A stretch of DNA of 64,000 nucleotides from Terrabacter aerolatus (GTDB lineage: Bacteria; Actinomycetota; Actinomycetes; Actinomycetales; Dermatophilaceae). The translations under genes and the position numbers were made by a program. Location: positions 124,001-188,000 of the forward strand of contig NZ_BJYX01000003.1 of the NCBI RefSeq assembly GCF_007991735.1. Direction: 5' to 3'. The notes beneath the pieces were generated by a model. It saw only the letters and a list, made by a program, of their open reading frames with translations, did not search any database and was not told where the DNA came from. Below are positions 1 through 8,463 of this stretch, in pieces (the stretch's first letter is position 1; each line of letters begins with the position of its first letter).

Positions 1-1364
1 AGTGCCACGTGCTGCGGCAGCCAGCCCTCCTCGAGCAACAGGTCGACCTGGTCGTCGGAGGTGCTGATCGCGCCTTCACGGTCGCAGGGCACGAAACGGA
101 CGTCGGCGCCCGCTGCCCCGCGGAGGTGCATCCTCATCGGCGCGAGCGGCCCGAACGCGCGGGCGATCTGCTGGGTGTTGCGCAGGTTGTGGTCGAGCAC
201 GAGTGGGACGAGCGGCACTGGTGGCTGGCCGAAGCGGGCGAAGATCCGCTGGTTCTCGTCGGAGTAGACGTAGAGACCGCCGTCGTCCTCGTCGCGCAGG
301 GCCTTCATGAGCGGGTACCACCAGTGGTCGGCGAAGTCCTGGGCCTCGTCGACGATCACCGCGTCGAACTTCTTGCCATCGGGCAGGCTCGCGGCGATCT
401 CGGTCATCCGGGTCGCGAGGTCCCGCTCCCAGAACTCGGCGTCGTTGCGGTCGTGCGAGGCCGTGTCGATGCCCCACGCGTTGGCGAGGTCCTCGAAGGA
501 GCCCACGAACGCCGGGCGGTGGTGGCGCGGCACCCCGGCGAGCTGTCGCCGGAAGTACTGCGAGAGCCCGATCGAGTAGCAGACGAGGGCCACCCGCTGC
601 GACCTGCGCTCTCCCTGCCCGCGCGTCAGGTCCTTGGCCTGGGTGAGGGCGAGAATCGTCTTGCCACTGCCGGCTCCGCCGCGGATCTCCATCCGCCGGA
701 TGAGCCGGGTCACCGAGAGAAGGGCGGCCTGCTCCTGCGTCAGGCGGTCCGCGACGGCCTCGCGGTCCTCGGCCTCGGCAGCCACGTCGTGGACGGGGAG
801 ACTGCGCCCCGACAGGATCTCGACGACGAGGTCGAGGTCGTCCTCGTCCGGGCGACGACATGCGGTCTCCTGCCGAGCCACGACGTCCCGCAGCCGCTCG
901 GCGAGCTGGTCGAGGTCGCTCCGACCCGAGATGGTCCACCGAGGACAGTCCGGGGTGGCGAAGTCGTCCGCAACGTCGCTGAACGGCAGGACGATCGCAT
1001 GACCCCACCGGATGCGACGACGCGACGAGTCTCGCCACCGGGGGTCACGCTCGACGTACTCACGCAGGGCGTACTTGCCGTCGCGCGCCTGGTCGACGGG
1101 GTGGATGAGGTTGTCCCGCCGGTTCCCCTGGCGCCATCGTCCCTGCTCGTCGATCCAGACCGACCCGCCCTTGACCTCGACGACAACGACGCCCTCGCCG
1201 GGCATGAGCACGACGAGGTCGAGCTCATGGTCCTTCTTCGCGGTCGTCAGCCGCTGGTTGGCCAGCACGACCCAGTCGGCGTCCTTCTGCTGCCGCAGCA
1301 GGTCCCAGACGACCCGCTCCGACTCGTGCGCGAACCGCGGCGTCTCCCCCGGGACCCTGACCAT
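1..1364 (-). CDS. NERD-domain / UvrD-like helicase, partial at 3' end
   Basis: Reading left from ATG at 1364 the frame stays open to the window edge, so the C-terminus is missing. The N-terminal part resembles a nuclease-related NERD domain (about residues 10-110, with EVKGG, the usual end of the nuclease core). A superfamily-1 helicase part follows: Walker A GGAGSGKT near residue 228, motif II DEAQDF near 337 and motif III DENQRIF. NERD-helicase fusions are presumed to act on DNA, in repair or against foreign DNA, but the role here is not known. No Shine-Dalgarno site is present; TAGCGT lies 6 nt upstream, suggesting a leaderless mRNA. The family call is firm and the function is not. Confidence 0.85.
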   Translation of the reverse strand, partial: MVRVPGETPRFAHESERVVWDLLRQQKDADWVVLANQRLTTAKKDHELDLVVLMPGEGVVVVEVKGGSVWIDEQGRWRQGNRRDNLIHPVDQARDGKYALREYVERDPRWRDSSRRRIRWGHAIVLPFSDVADDFATPDCPRWTISGRSDLDQLAERLRDVVARQETACRRPDEDDLDLVVEILSGRSLPVHDVAAEAEDREAVADRLTQEQAALLSVTRLIRRMEIRGGAGSGKTILALTQAKDLTRGQGERRSQRVALVCYSIGLSQYFRRQLAGVPRHHRPAFVGSFEDLANAWGIDTASHDRNDAEFWERDLATRMTEIAASLPDGKKFDAVIVDEAQDFADHWWYPLMKALRDEDDGGLYVYSDENQRIFARFGQPPVPLVPLVLDHNLRNTQQIARAFGPLAPMRMHLRGAAGADVRFVPCDREGAISTSDDQVDLLLEEGWLPQHVA

Positions 1365-1370
1365 GGCGCG

Positions 1371-1376
1371 ACGCTA
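1371..1376 (-). promoter_or_regulatory. -10 element, leaderless start of the NERD helicase gene
   Basis: TAGCGT on the minus strand, 6 nt before the ATG at 1364, with no ribosome-binding site between them. The spacing puts the transcript start on or next to the start codon. Confidence 0.55.
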
Positions 1377-1396
1377 GCCGGTCGGGGTGACACGCG

Positions 1397-1449
1397 GGGC
1401 GTATGCCGTCCGGCGCGTCCCAGGGGAACGCGGCGGACGGCATACGCCC
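1397..1449. terminator. Hairpin built from two inverted GTATGCCG octamers
   Basis: Perfect 16-bp arms at 1397-1412 and 1434-1449 with a 21-nt loop. It lies 25 bp beyond the aldo/keto reductase stop and upstream of the NERD gene, so it probably ends the reductase transcript. Each arm carries one copy of the window-wide octamer GTATGCCG. There is no T-run, so intrinsic termination is not certain. Confidence 0.6.
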
Positions 1450-1473
1450 TCGTGCAGACCCAGCGAGTGGGCG

Positions 1474-2484
1474 TCAGGCGACGCGCTGCTGCGGCGCGGT
1501 CTCCTTGGTCTTGCCCGGGTCCTTCTCCACGATGTCGCCGAGGACGTCGTCGATCTTCGTCATGAGCTCCGGCTCGAGCTTCACCCCGGCGGCCTTGACG
1601 TTCTCGCCGACCTGCTCCGGACGCGAGGCACCGACGAGCGCGGCCGCGACGTTCGGGTTCTGGAGCACCCAGGCGACGGCGAGCTGGGCCATGGTCAGGC
1701 CGGCTTCGTCGGCGATCGGCTTGAGGTTCTGGACGCGGGTGAGCACGTCGTCGTTCATGAAGCGCTTGATCATGTCGGCACCGCCCTTCTCGTCGGCGGC
1801 ACGCGAGCCCTCGGGCGGCTGCTGTCCGGGCTGGTACTTGCCCGTCAGCACACCCTGCGCGATCGGGCTCCACACGATCTGGCTCACGCCGAGCTCCTCG
1901 CACGTCGGGACGACCTCGTCCTCGATGACGCGCCACAGCATCGAGTACTGCGGCTGGCTCGAGATGAGCTGGAAGCCGAGCTCCTTTGCGAGAGTGACGC
2001 CTTCACGGATCTGCTCGGCTGTCCACTCACTGACGCCGATGTAGAGCGCCTTGCCCTGCCGCACGACGTCGGCGAAGGCCTGCATCGTCTCCTCGAGCGG
2101 CGTCTCGGTGTCGTAACGGTGAGCCTGGTAGAGGTCGACGTAGTCGGTCTGGAGCCGCTCGAGCGAGCCGTTGATCGACTCCATGATGTGCTTGCGCGAG
2201 AGCCCGGTGTCGTTCTTGCCGCCCGGGCCGGTGGGCCAGTAGACCTTCGTGAAGATCTCGAGGCTCTCGCGACGCTCGCCCTTGAGGGCTTCACCGAGCA
2301 CCGTCTCGGCCTTGGTGTTGGCGTAGACGTCGGCCGTGTCGAAGGTGCTGATGCCGGCGTCCAGCGCCGCCTGCACGCACTGGGTGGCGACGTCGTTCTC
2401 GACCTGCGAGCCGTGGGTCAGCCAGTTGCCGTACGTGATCTCGGAGATCTTGAGTCCGCTGTTGCCGAGGTATCGGAAGTTCAT
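1474..2484 (-). CDS. Aldo/keto reductase, Kv-beta/AKR6-like
   Basis: A 336-residue TIM-barrel NADPH-dependent oxidoreductase. The AKR catalytic tetrad is visible: Asp49 and Tyr54 in FDTADVY, Lys80 in FTKVYW, His122 in YQAHRYD. The segments GLSRKHI and SLERLQTDYVDLY, and the overall spacing, match potassium-channel beta-subunit-like AKRs, which in bacteria are soluble aldehyde or ketone reductases of poorly known substrate. I chose ATG 2484 because TACGGT sits 6 nt upstream and the family begins at about this point; an in-frame extension upstream has no family character. It is a single gene followed by a strong hairpin. Confidence 0.9.
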   Translation of the reverse strand: MNFRYLGNSGLKISEITYGNWLTHGSQVENDVATQCVQAALDAGISTFDTADVYANTKAETVLGEALKGERRESLEIFTKVYWPTGPGGKNDTGLSRKHIMESINGSLERLQTDYVDLYQAHRYDTETPLEETMQAFADVVRQGKALYIGVSEWTAEQIREGVTLAKELGFQLISSQPQYSMLWRVIEDEVVPTCEELGVSQIVWSPIAQGVLTGKYQPGQQPPEGSRAADEKGGADMIKRFMNDDVLTRVQNLKPIADEAGLTMAQLAVAWVLQNPNVAAALVGASRPEQVGENVKAAGVKLEPELMTKIDDVLGDIVEKDPGKTKETAPQQRVA

Positions 2485-2490
2485 TCGTCT

Positions 2491-2496
2491 ACCGTA
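2491..2496 (-). promoter_or_regulatory. -10 element overlapping an octamer copy
   Basis: TACGGT on the minus strand, 6 nt before ATG 2484. Its first bases belong to the octamer at 2494-2501. The same GGCATACGGT-N6-ATG layout recurs before the gene at 22655. Confidence 0.5.
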
Positions 2497-2698
2497 TGCC
2501 GCCCGATCGAGTCGGGAAGAGGCGCCCGGTCGAGGCGTGAGACGGGTGCAAATGGAACTCTCGACGCGGGTACGAACGTTGCTCAAGGACCGGCGGCCCA
2601 TCCGCCGACCGGAGCGGAATCTTCAAGTACACGTGAACGTTGAAGCGCACGTGGAAACGTGGACTTGCCGTCCACGACGAACCCGAAGGGGGTGCACC

Positions 2699-3106
2699 AT
2701 GAGGCGACGGAAGTACGAGGAGTTCGAGGCGGACAACGGGGCTTTGCTGCGCTACGCCCGCCACGACAACGGTGGCGGATTCGTCGAGTCGCACGCCCAC
2801 GTGGATCCCACGGCCTACATCGGCGAGACCGCCTACGTCGACCGCGGCGCCGTGGTCGGCACGGGCGCCCGGGTGGCCGGCGGCGCCTGGGTCGAGCGCG
2901 AAGCCGTCGTCCACGCCGGAGCCAGCATCGGCACCGGGGCGCACGTCGCCTCGGGAGCCGTCATCGGGCGTGACGCCAGGATCGGCGCTCGGGCGAAGAT
3001 CGGCGCCGACACCCACGTCTGGGACGGCGCCCGTGTCGACTCCGACGACGTCGTGCCTCGCGGTGCCGTCGTGCGCACGGACACCCGTCGGCGTCACGCC
3101 GCCTAG
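2699..3106 (+). CDS. Hexapeptide-repeat left-handed beta-helix protein
   Basis: A 135-residue protein, about residues 25-125 of which are tandem hexapeptide turns (for example AYIGETAYVDRGAVVGTG), the signature of a left-handed parallel beta-helix. Family members are acyltransferases, gamma-carbonic anhydrase-like proteins or structural helices. No acyltransferase catalytic His motif or carbonic anhydrase His triad is evident, so enzymatic activity is doubtful. ATG 2699 has a good ribosome site (aaggggg). Upstream, an inverted repeat at 2658-2676 (cgtggac / gtccacg) and repeated cacgtg words could be an operator. It stands alone between oppositely oriented genes. Confidence 0.75.
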   Translation: MRRRKYEEFEADNGALLRYARHDNGGGFVESHAHVDPTAYIGETAYVDRGAVVGTGARVAGGAWVEREAVVHAGASIGTGAHVASGAVIGRDARIGARAKIGADTHVWDGARVDSDDVVPRGAVVRTDTRRRHAA

Positions 3107-3232
3107 CGGCCTCTCTCCGCAGTCGCACCGATCGGTGGATCGGTGCTCCGTGCGGAACATGTGCCGATGTGCGGCTCGGGCAGGTGCTGCGTCGCCCGGG
3201 GTGGCCGAGCCGCCGCGCCCGGGGGTCCGGTC

Positions 3233-4618
3233 CTAGGTCGACTCGGCCACCCGGCATACGGCTGCGGCGACTGCTGGTGCCACGGCGGCGTCGAAGACGC
3301 TCGGGATGATGAAGCTCGCGTTGAGCTCGCCGGGCTGGACCGAGTCGGCGATCGCCGTGGCCGCCGCCACCATCATGGCGTCGGTGATGTCCGAGACGTG
3401 GGCGTCGAGCAACCCCCGGAAGAAGCCGGGGAAGACGAGGACGTTGTTGATCTGGTTCGGCGCGTCCGAACGGCCGGTCGCGACCACGGCGGCATGCTCG
3501 CTGGCGGCGATCGGGTCCACCTCGGGGACGGGGTTCGCGAGCGCGAAGACGATGGCGTCAGGCGCCATGGTCGCGATGTCGTCGCCGGTGAGCAGGTCGG
3601 GGGCCGAGACGCCGATGAAGACGTCGGCGCCGACGAGGACCTCCCTCAGGGTGCCGCTCTCGTGCCTCGCGTTGGTGTGGTCGGCGATCCACTGGCGGAA
3701 CGGCTCCATCCCCTCGTTCCCGTTGTGGACCGCACCCGTACGGCCGCACGCGACGATGTCCCTGGCGCCCTGGGTGAGCAGCAGGCGGATGATCGCGTGC
3801 CCGGCAGCCCCGACTCCCGAGACGACGATGCGGACGTCGTCGATGGACTTGTGGACGACCCGCAGGGCATTCTTCAGGGCCGCCAGGACGACGATGGCCG
3901 TGCCGTGCTGGTCGTCGTGGAAGACAGGGATGTCGAGGAGGTCGCGCAGCCGTGCCTCGATCTCGAAACACCGTGGCGCAGAGATGTCCTCGAGGTTGAT
4001 GCCGCCGTAGACCGGCGCGATCGCGCGCACGGTGGCGACGATCTCGTCGGCGTCCTGGGTGTCGAGGCACACGGGCCAGGCGTCGACTCCCCCGAACTGC
4101 TTGAAGAGTGCCGCCTTGCCCTCCATCACGGGGAGCGCGGCGAGCGGTCCGATGTTGCCGAGCCCCAGCACCGCCGATCCGTCGGTCACGACCGCGACGG
4201 TGTTGCGCTTGATGGTGAGCCGGCGGGCGTCCTCGGGGTGCTCGGCGATGGCGTGGCAGATGCGCGCGACGCCGGGCGTGTAGGCCCGGGACAGGTCGTC
4301 ACGGTGCTTGAGCGGCACCTTGGGGTTGACCTCGATCTTGCCGCCGAGGTGCAGCAGGAAGGTCTGGTCGCTGACCTTGCGGACGACCGCGCCGGGGATC
4401 GCGGCGATCGCGCCGGTGATGAGATGCCCGTGCGCCTCGTCGCGGGTGTCGCAGGTGACGTCGACGACGAGGCGATCGGTGCGGCTCCCGGCGACGTCGA
4501 GCGCCGTCAGCGCGCCACCGGTCGAGGCAACGGCCGTCGTGAGGGCCGCGGTGGCGTTGGCCGCGGCAGGGACCTCGACCCGGACGGTGATCGAGTAGCC
4601 AGGACTCGGGATGGCCAT
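3233..4618 (-). CDS. NAD(P)-dependent malic enzyme with N-terminal ACT domain
   Basis: A 461-residue enzyme converting malate to pyruvate and CO2 while reducing NAD(P). Residues 1-85 resemble an ACT regulatory domain, as in many actinobacterial malic enzymes. The catalytic part shows AYTPGVA, the metal-binding HDDQHGTA, a Rossmann motif GVGAAGHAI and [13 protein letters not shown] 4618 is chosen for the gagagga ribosome site directly upstream. It links the TCA cycle to pyruvate and reducing power. It is monocistronic and divergent from the deacetylase. An octamer copy lies in its last codons (3252-3259), read there as Val-Cys-Arg. Confidence 0.93.
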   Translation of the reverse strand: MAIPSPGYSITVRVEVPAAANATAALTTAVASTGGALTALDVAGSRTDRLVVDVTCDTRDEAHGHLITGAIAAIPGAVVRKVSDQTFLLHLGGKIEVNPKVPLKHRDDLSRAYTPGVARICHAIAEHPEDARRLTIKRNTVAVVTDGSAVLGLGNIGPLAALPVMEGKAALFKQFGGVDAWPVCLDTQDADEIVATVRAIAPVYGGINLEDISAPRCFEIEARLRDLLDIPVFHDDQHGTAIVVLAALKNALRVVHKSIDDVRIVVSGVGAAGHAIIRLLLTQGARDIVACGRTGAVHNGNEGMEPFRQWIADHTNARHESGTLREVLVGADVFIGVSAPDLLTGDDIATMAPDAIVFALANPVPEVDPIAASEHAAVVATGRSDAPNQINNVLVFPGFFRGLLDAHVSDITDAMMVAAATAIADSVQPGELNASFIIPSVFDAAVAPAVAAAVCRVAEST

Positions 4619-4764
4619 GTCAGTCCTCTCGCGCGGAGCGGCAGTACCCCACCCGGCCATCCTCCACCCCGGGAGGCGAACGGGTCAGGATGTGGCGACT
4701 GTCTGGTCGGGCACATCGGTGTCGCGCCCCGGACGGCAGGCGGTGCAATGGAGTGGGAGGAACC

Positions 4765-5733
4765 ATGACCAGCCGTACGTCCTGCCTGCGGACCATGACC
4801 ATCGCGGCCACGCTGGCGCTGGCACTCGGAGCGTGCCAAAGCTCGGCCGGACCCACGCCCGCGGCATCGGTCACCTCCCCGACGAGCGCCTCGCCGATCG
4901 GCCCGTCGGCGTCCACCGAGACCCTCCCCTCACCCACGTCACCGACATCGCCGCCGCCGTCCATGACCACCCGACCGACGCCGTGGCCGTCGCCGTCGCC
5001 GTCCATGACCACCCGATCGACGGCGCCGACGACGCGGACGCCGCCGACGACGCGGACGAGCACCCCGTCACCGGCGACCTGCTCCATCCCGTCGCGGCTG
5101 ACGGGTCGTGACCTGACCACGCTGGGGACCGATCGGAAAGTCGTGGCGCTCACCTTCGACGCCGGCAGCGGGAACGAGGGGGTCCCCTCCATCCTGCGGA
5201 CCCTGGAGTCGCAGCGCGTCCCGGCCAGCTTCTTCCTCACCGGTCAGTTCGTCGACGCGTTTCCCGGCAGCGCGCGGGCGATCGCGTCCCGCCACCCGGT
5301 CGGCAACCACACCTACTCCCACCCGGACCTGACCACGCTCGCCTCGTCGGCGATCCGTAACGAGATCCGCCGTGCCGCAACGCGCATCAAGGAGGTCACG
5401 GGGCAGGACCCGCGCCCGTGGTTCCGCTTCCCCTTCGGTGCTGTCGACGCTCGGACCATCTCGGTCGTCAACGCCGAGTGCTACGTCCCCTTCCGTTGGA
5501 CCGTCGATACGCTCGGCTGGGAAGGCACCTCGGGTGGACAGTCCGTCGGCTCCGTCGTCGCGCGAGTCACGTCCGCCGCACGACCCGGAGAGATCGTCCT
5601 CATGCACGTCGGCGCGCACCCGACCGACCACTCGACCCTCGACGCGGACGCGCTGCCCCGCATCGTCAGTGAGCTGCGCGCTCGCGGCTACACGTTCGTC
5701 ACCCTGGCCGCGGTCATCGGCCCGGCGCCCTGA
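4765..5733 (+). CDS. Lipoprotein polysaccharide deacetylase (NodB/CE4 family)
   Basis: A 322-residue surface enzyme. The signal peptide ends in the lipobox LGAC (Cys24). A Pro/Thr/Ser-rich linker (about 28-105) carries a duplicated PSMTTR unit. The NodB domain follows, with TFDAG (Asp132), HTYSH (His182, His186) and RFPFG. The usual second Asp of TFDDG is Ala133, a change at a metal-ligand position; related enzymes with TFDAG exist, so activity is still possible. Substrates would be peptidoglycan or another N-acetylated polymer. The ribosome site gggagg precedes ATG 4765. No operon partner. Confidence 0.88.
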   Translation: MTSRTSCLRTMTIAATLALALGACQSSAGPTPAASVTSPTSASPIGPSASTETLPSPTSPTSPPPSMTTRPTPWPSPSPSMTTRSTAPTTRTPPTTRTSTPSPATCSIPSRLTGRDLTTLGTDRKVVALTFDAGSGNEGVPSILRTLESQRVPASFFLTGQFVDAFPGSARAIASRHPVGNHTYSHPDLTTLASSAIRNEIRRAATRIKEVTGQDPRPWFRFPFGAVDARTISVVNAECYVPFRWTVDTLGWEGTSGGQSVGSVVARVTSAARPGEIVLMHVGAHPTDHSTLDADALPRIVSELRARGYTFVTLAAVIGPAP

Positions 5734-5822
5734 CGACTCCCCGAGACGGGTGGCTTCGTCGATGAGCGTTGGTCCATCGCAGGAGTTGGAGGCGAACGGC
5801 GGAGGTTCGCCCACGCGCAGGT

Positions 5823-5870
5823 TTGGCCGAGCGAGACCGTCGCCCTAACATCTGATCATGCGTTCAGATG
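5823..5870 (+). promoter_or_regulatory. Leaderless promoter with operator across the start codon
   Basis: TTGGCC (5823-5828), a 17-bp spacer, TAACAT (5846-5851), then 6 nt to ATG 5858. An inverted repeat CATCTGA-N8-TCAGATG (5849-5855 / 5864-5870) covers the -10 box, the predicted transcript start and the first codons. ArsR/SmtB repressors bind such repeats, so this is the likely autoregulatory site. Confidence 0.7.
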
Positions 5871-6337
5871 ATGGAGTTCTGGAGATCGGCGAGTGCACGG
5901 ACCACTGCGTGCACCCCGAGACGGTGCGACACGTCCGCTCCCGAGCCCTGCCCGAGAACGACCTCGCTCAGGTCGCGGCGGTGTTCAAGCTGCTCGGGGA
6001 CCCGACGCGCGCCAAGCTGCTCTACGCCCTCCTCGAGGCCGGGGAGCTGTGCGTCTGCGACCTCGCCGCCTCCACAGGCGTGGCCGAGACCACCGCGTCG
6101 CAGTCGCTGCGCCTGCTGCGGGCCTCGCAGGTGGTGACGGCGCGACGCGAGGGGCGCCTCATGTACTACCGCCTCGCTGACGCCCACGTGCGCATGCTGC
6201 TCGACCTGACCCGCGAGCACCTGACCCACGAGCCCGACGCCGGCAACGGGGCGGAGCACGTCGCGGCGGTCCGCCCCATCGAGTCCACGCGACGGGCGGG
6301 CGGACGACGTCCCGTGCGTTCGGGGGCCGAGGCGTGA
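5858..6337 (+). CDS. ArsR/SmtB metal-responsive repressor, CadC-like
   Basis: A 159-residue winged-helix protein. Cysteines sit at 13 and 17 (CTDHC) and 65 and 67 (ELCVCDL), the same pattern as CadC, whose Cys7/11/58/60 bind Cd, Pb or Zn at the alpha3N site. The HTH is around residues 60-90 (AETTASQSLRLLR). A basic tail after about residue 125 is longer than usual. Its stop overlaps the GTG of the CDF exporter (GTGA), so the pair is translationally coupled. Inference: metal binding releases the operator over its own start codon and induces export. Confidence 0.88.
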   Translation: MRSDDGVLEIGECTDHCVHPETVRHVRSRALPENDLAQVAAVFKLLGDPTRAKLLYALLEAGELCVCDLAASTGVAETTASQSLRLLRASQVVTARREGRLMYYRLADAHVRMLLDLTREHLTHEPDAGNGAEHVAAVRPIESTRRAGGRRPVRSGAEA

Positions 6338-7266
6338 GCCACGGACACGGACATGGACACGGCCGCGGTCCCTCGGCCGCGGGCGCGCACCGCTGGAGGC
6401 TCCAGTTCGCGTTCGCAATGGTTGCGGTCTTCTTCGTCGTGGAGCTCGTGGCCGGCCTCAGCACCCGCTCGCTGGCTCTCGTCAGCGACGCCGGCCACAT
6501 GGCGGCCGACGTGGTCGCTCTCGGGTCGGCGATCGTCGCCACCCGCATCGCGACGCGCAAGGACACGACGGGACGCCGGACCTTCGGCTCCTACCGGGCC
6601 GAGGTCTTCGCCTCCGGTCTCGCGGTCCTGCTCATGCTCGGCGTCTCGGTCTACATCGGCATCGAGGCGGTCGGACGCATCGGAGCAGAGGCCGAGGTCT
6701 CCTCCGGCCCCATGCTCGTCGTGGGCGCGATCGGACTCGTCATCAACGTCGTCAGCATCGCCCTGCTGCGCGGCGGGGCGAGTGAGAGCCTCAACGTCAA
6801 GGGCGCCTACCTCGAGGTCCTCGCCGACACGCTCGGCTCGGTCGGGGTCATCGTCGCCGCCGTTCTCGTGAGCACGACGGGGCAGCAGTGGTGGGACACA
6901 GCCGTGGCGTTGGCGATCGCGCTGTTCGTCGCCGGCCGGGCGGTCATGCTCGGTCGTGAGGTCCTCACCGTCCTGGGCCAGCACGCCCCGGCCGGGATGC
7001 ACCCGGACGACGCGGAGCGCGCGCTGCGTGAGGTCGCCGGCGTCGTCGAGGTCCACGACCTGCACGTGTGGACGCTGACGTCCGGGATGAACGTCGCCAC
7101 CGCACACCTCGTCACCGCCGCGGCGCAGCCCGGCGAGGCGTCGGCGGACGCCGGAACGATCCTCGCGCAGGCCGCTGCCGTGATGCGCGACCGCTTCGGC
7201 ATCGAGCACGCCACCCTCCAGGTCGAACCGGCCGGATCCAGCGCGTGCGCCCAGACGACCTGGTGA
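6334..7266 (+). CDS. CDF-family metal cation exporter
   Basis: A 310-residue cation diffusion facilitator of the CzcD/ZitB type, exchanging divalent metal for protons at the membrane. It has a His-rich start (HGHGHGHG), six predicted membrane helices and a cytosolic C-terminal domain from about residue 210. The TM2 site is DAGHMAAD (about 52-59). The usual TM5 HxxxD reads EVLAD (about 160-164), a His-to-Glu change that could alter metal choice. The GTG start overlaps the stop of the sensor gene. Zn or Cd is the likely substrate, from the sensor type. Confidence 0.9.
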   Translation: MSHGHGHGHGRGPSAAGAHRWRLQFAFAMVAVFFVVELVAGLSTRSLALVSDAGHMAADVVALGSAIVATRIATRKDTTGRRTFGSYRAEVFASGLAVLLMLGVSVYIGIEAVGRIGAEAEVSSGPMLVVGAIGLVINVVSIALLRGGASESLNVKGAYLEVLADTLGSVGVIVAAVLVSTTGQQWWDTAVALAIALFVAGRAVMLGREVLTVLGQHAPAGMHPDDAERALREVAGVVEVHDLHVWTLTSGMNVATAHLVTAAAQPGEASADAGTILAQAAAVMRDRFGIEHATLQVEPAGSSACAQTTW

Positions 7267-7317
7267 GAACCTCCGGCCATCAGCCACGACGGCCTCGGTG
7301 CCGGGAGGGCTGCCACC

Positions 7318-7357
7318 GCGAAACGGCCCGAACCCCAGTGGGTTCGGGCCGTTTCGC
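7318..7357. terminator. Bidirectional terminator hairpin
   Basis: Perfect 18-bp arms (7318-7335 and 7340-7357) around a 4-nt loop, between the + strand CDF gene and the converging secreted-protein gene. It serves either strand. Confidence 0.85.
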
Positions 7358-7464
7358 TGATCAGGTCCGCTGTCATCCGCAGCGCGGCGCCCCCCAGAGG
7401 GCCTCGGAACTGCTGCACACGCGAAAGCCGGCGGTGTGCATCCCCGCTGCCGGATACCGATCAA

Positions 7465-8175
7465 TCAGAGGGCGCTGGGGGTGAGCGGGGCGATCACGGC
7501 GTAGTCGGGACCGAAGTAGTCGTTCGGCTCGGCGAACATCTCGAGCTGGATCTGCTGGCCGGTGAACGGGCTGAGGTCGAGGGTGACGGTGGCAGCCCCG
7601 GTCGGGTCGGTCCAGAAGGCGACCGCGTGACCGGCGCAACGGACGCCGACGCCGTAGAGGGCGTTGGCTCGTAGCCCCGTGAAGACCGCGGTAGCGGTGG
7701 TGCCGGCGAGGGTGATGGTGCCGGGCGAGGGGGGCTGCGTCGTGCTGGTCGTGGTGGTCGTGGGCCCGGAGACGGTGCTGGTCTGGGTCGGGAGTTCCTC
7801 GCCGTGGCTGCCGGGGGCGCCGTGGTGCGCGGTCGTGGTCGTGGTCACGCTCGAAGGGGTGGTCGTGGTCGTCGTCCAGGCAGTCAGGACTGGCGCACCC
7901 GGGGTGCAGGCGCCCGCGATGTTCACTGCGTACTCGAGGTCGTAGGCCGGTCCGGACGTCGACGTGAACGTCGCGGGAGCTGGTGTGACGGTGACGATCG
8001 GGGTCCCCACCGTGCTCGTCGTCGTCGTGCATGTCGTGACGCCCCGTGAGAAGGAGCAGCCGGCCGGGACCGCGGAGGCCGGGTTGCCGCCCGTGGCGGC
8101 GCTGGCCGTGCCGGACATGACAGCGAGCAGAACGACGGACGTGGCGAACGACGCGGCGATTCGAACCTTGTTCAC
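7465..8175 (-). CDS. Secreted Thr-rich protein of unknown function
   Basis: 236 residues with a clear Sec signal peptide (cleavage near TASA-ATGG, about residue 27). Two segments with Cys and conserved-looking beta structure (about 35-98 and 150-236) are separated by a Thr/Ser/Pro-rich stretch with poly-Thr runs. Three or four Cys suggest extracytoplasmic disulfides. There is no LPXTG, lipobox or membrane anchor, so it is probably exported or loosely wall-bound. I do not recognise a family. The GTG start has gggag upstream. Monocistronic between two hairpins. Confidence 0.7.
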   Translation of the reverse strand: MNKVRIAASFATSVVLLAVMSGTASAATGGNPASAVPAGCSFSRGVTTCTTTTSTVGTPIVTVTPAPATFTSTSGPAYDLEYAVNIAGACTPGAPVLTAWTTTTTTPSSVTTTTTAHHGAPGSHGEELPTQTSTVSGPTTTTTSTTQPPSPGTITLAGTTATAVFTGLRANALYGVGVRCAGHAVAFWTDPTGAATVTLDLSPFTGQQIQLEMFAEPNDYFGPDYAVIAPLTPSAL

Positions 8176-8398
8176 GAGTGACTCCCAGCAGGTGCGACGT
8201 CAGGGACGACGTCGACGGTGTCCCGACTGTCCGAACGATCAGCCGGACCCTGGCGGCTCGGTGAGGGAATCGGCGCTGGGTTCACCCGGATCGTACGAGG
8301 CGCCCAGCTGATGCGGAGCCGTTTTGAGAAGAATGCCCGGCTCGCCCTCGGCGATCGTCGGGGCGGACCGGCCGTCATCCCCGATGGGGAAAACACGT

Positions 8399-8427
8399 GG
8401 GGCGGCACCGATGTACGGTGCCGCCCC
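8399..8427. terminator. Terminator downstream of nrdJ
   Basis: 12-bp perfect arms with a 5-nt loop, 37 bp beyond the nrdJ stop. In the nrdJ direction it is followed by a short T-run (gtttt), as expected for an intrinsic terminator. Confidence 0.8.
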
Positions 8428-8463
8428 AGTGACGGTCAGGTCAGACTTCGACCGGTGAGCTCA

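Noticed and set aside
9-1565. Long + strand frame over the helicase gene
   Set aside because: The minus strand encodes NERD and helicase motifs; the + frame is a mirror artefact.
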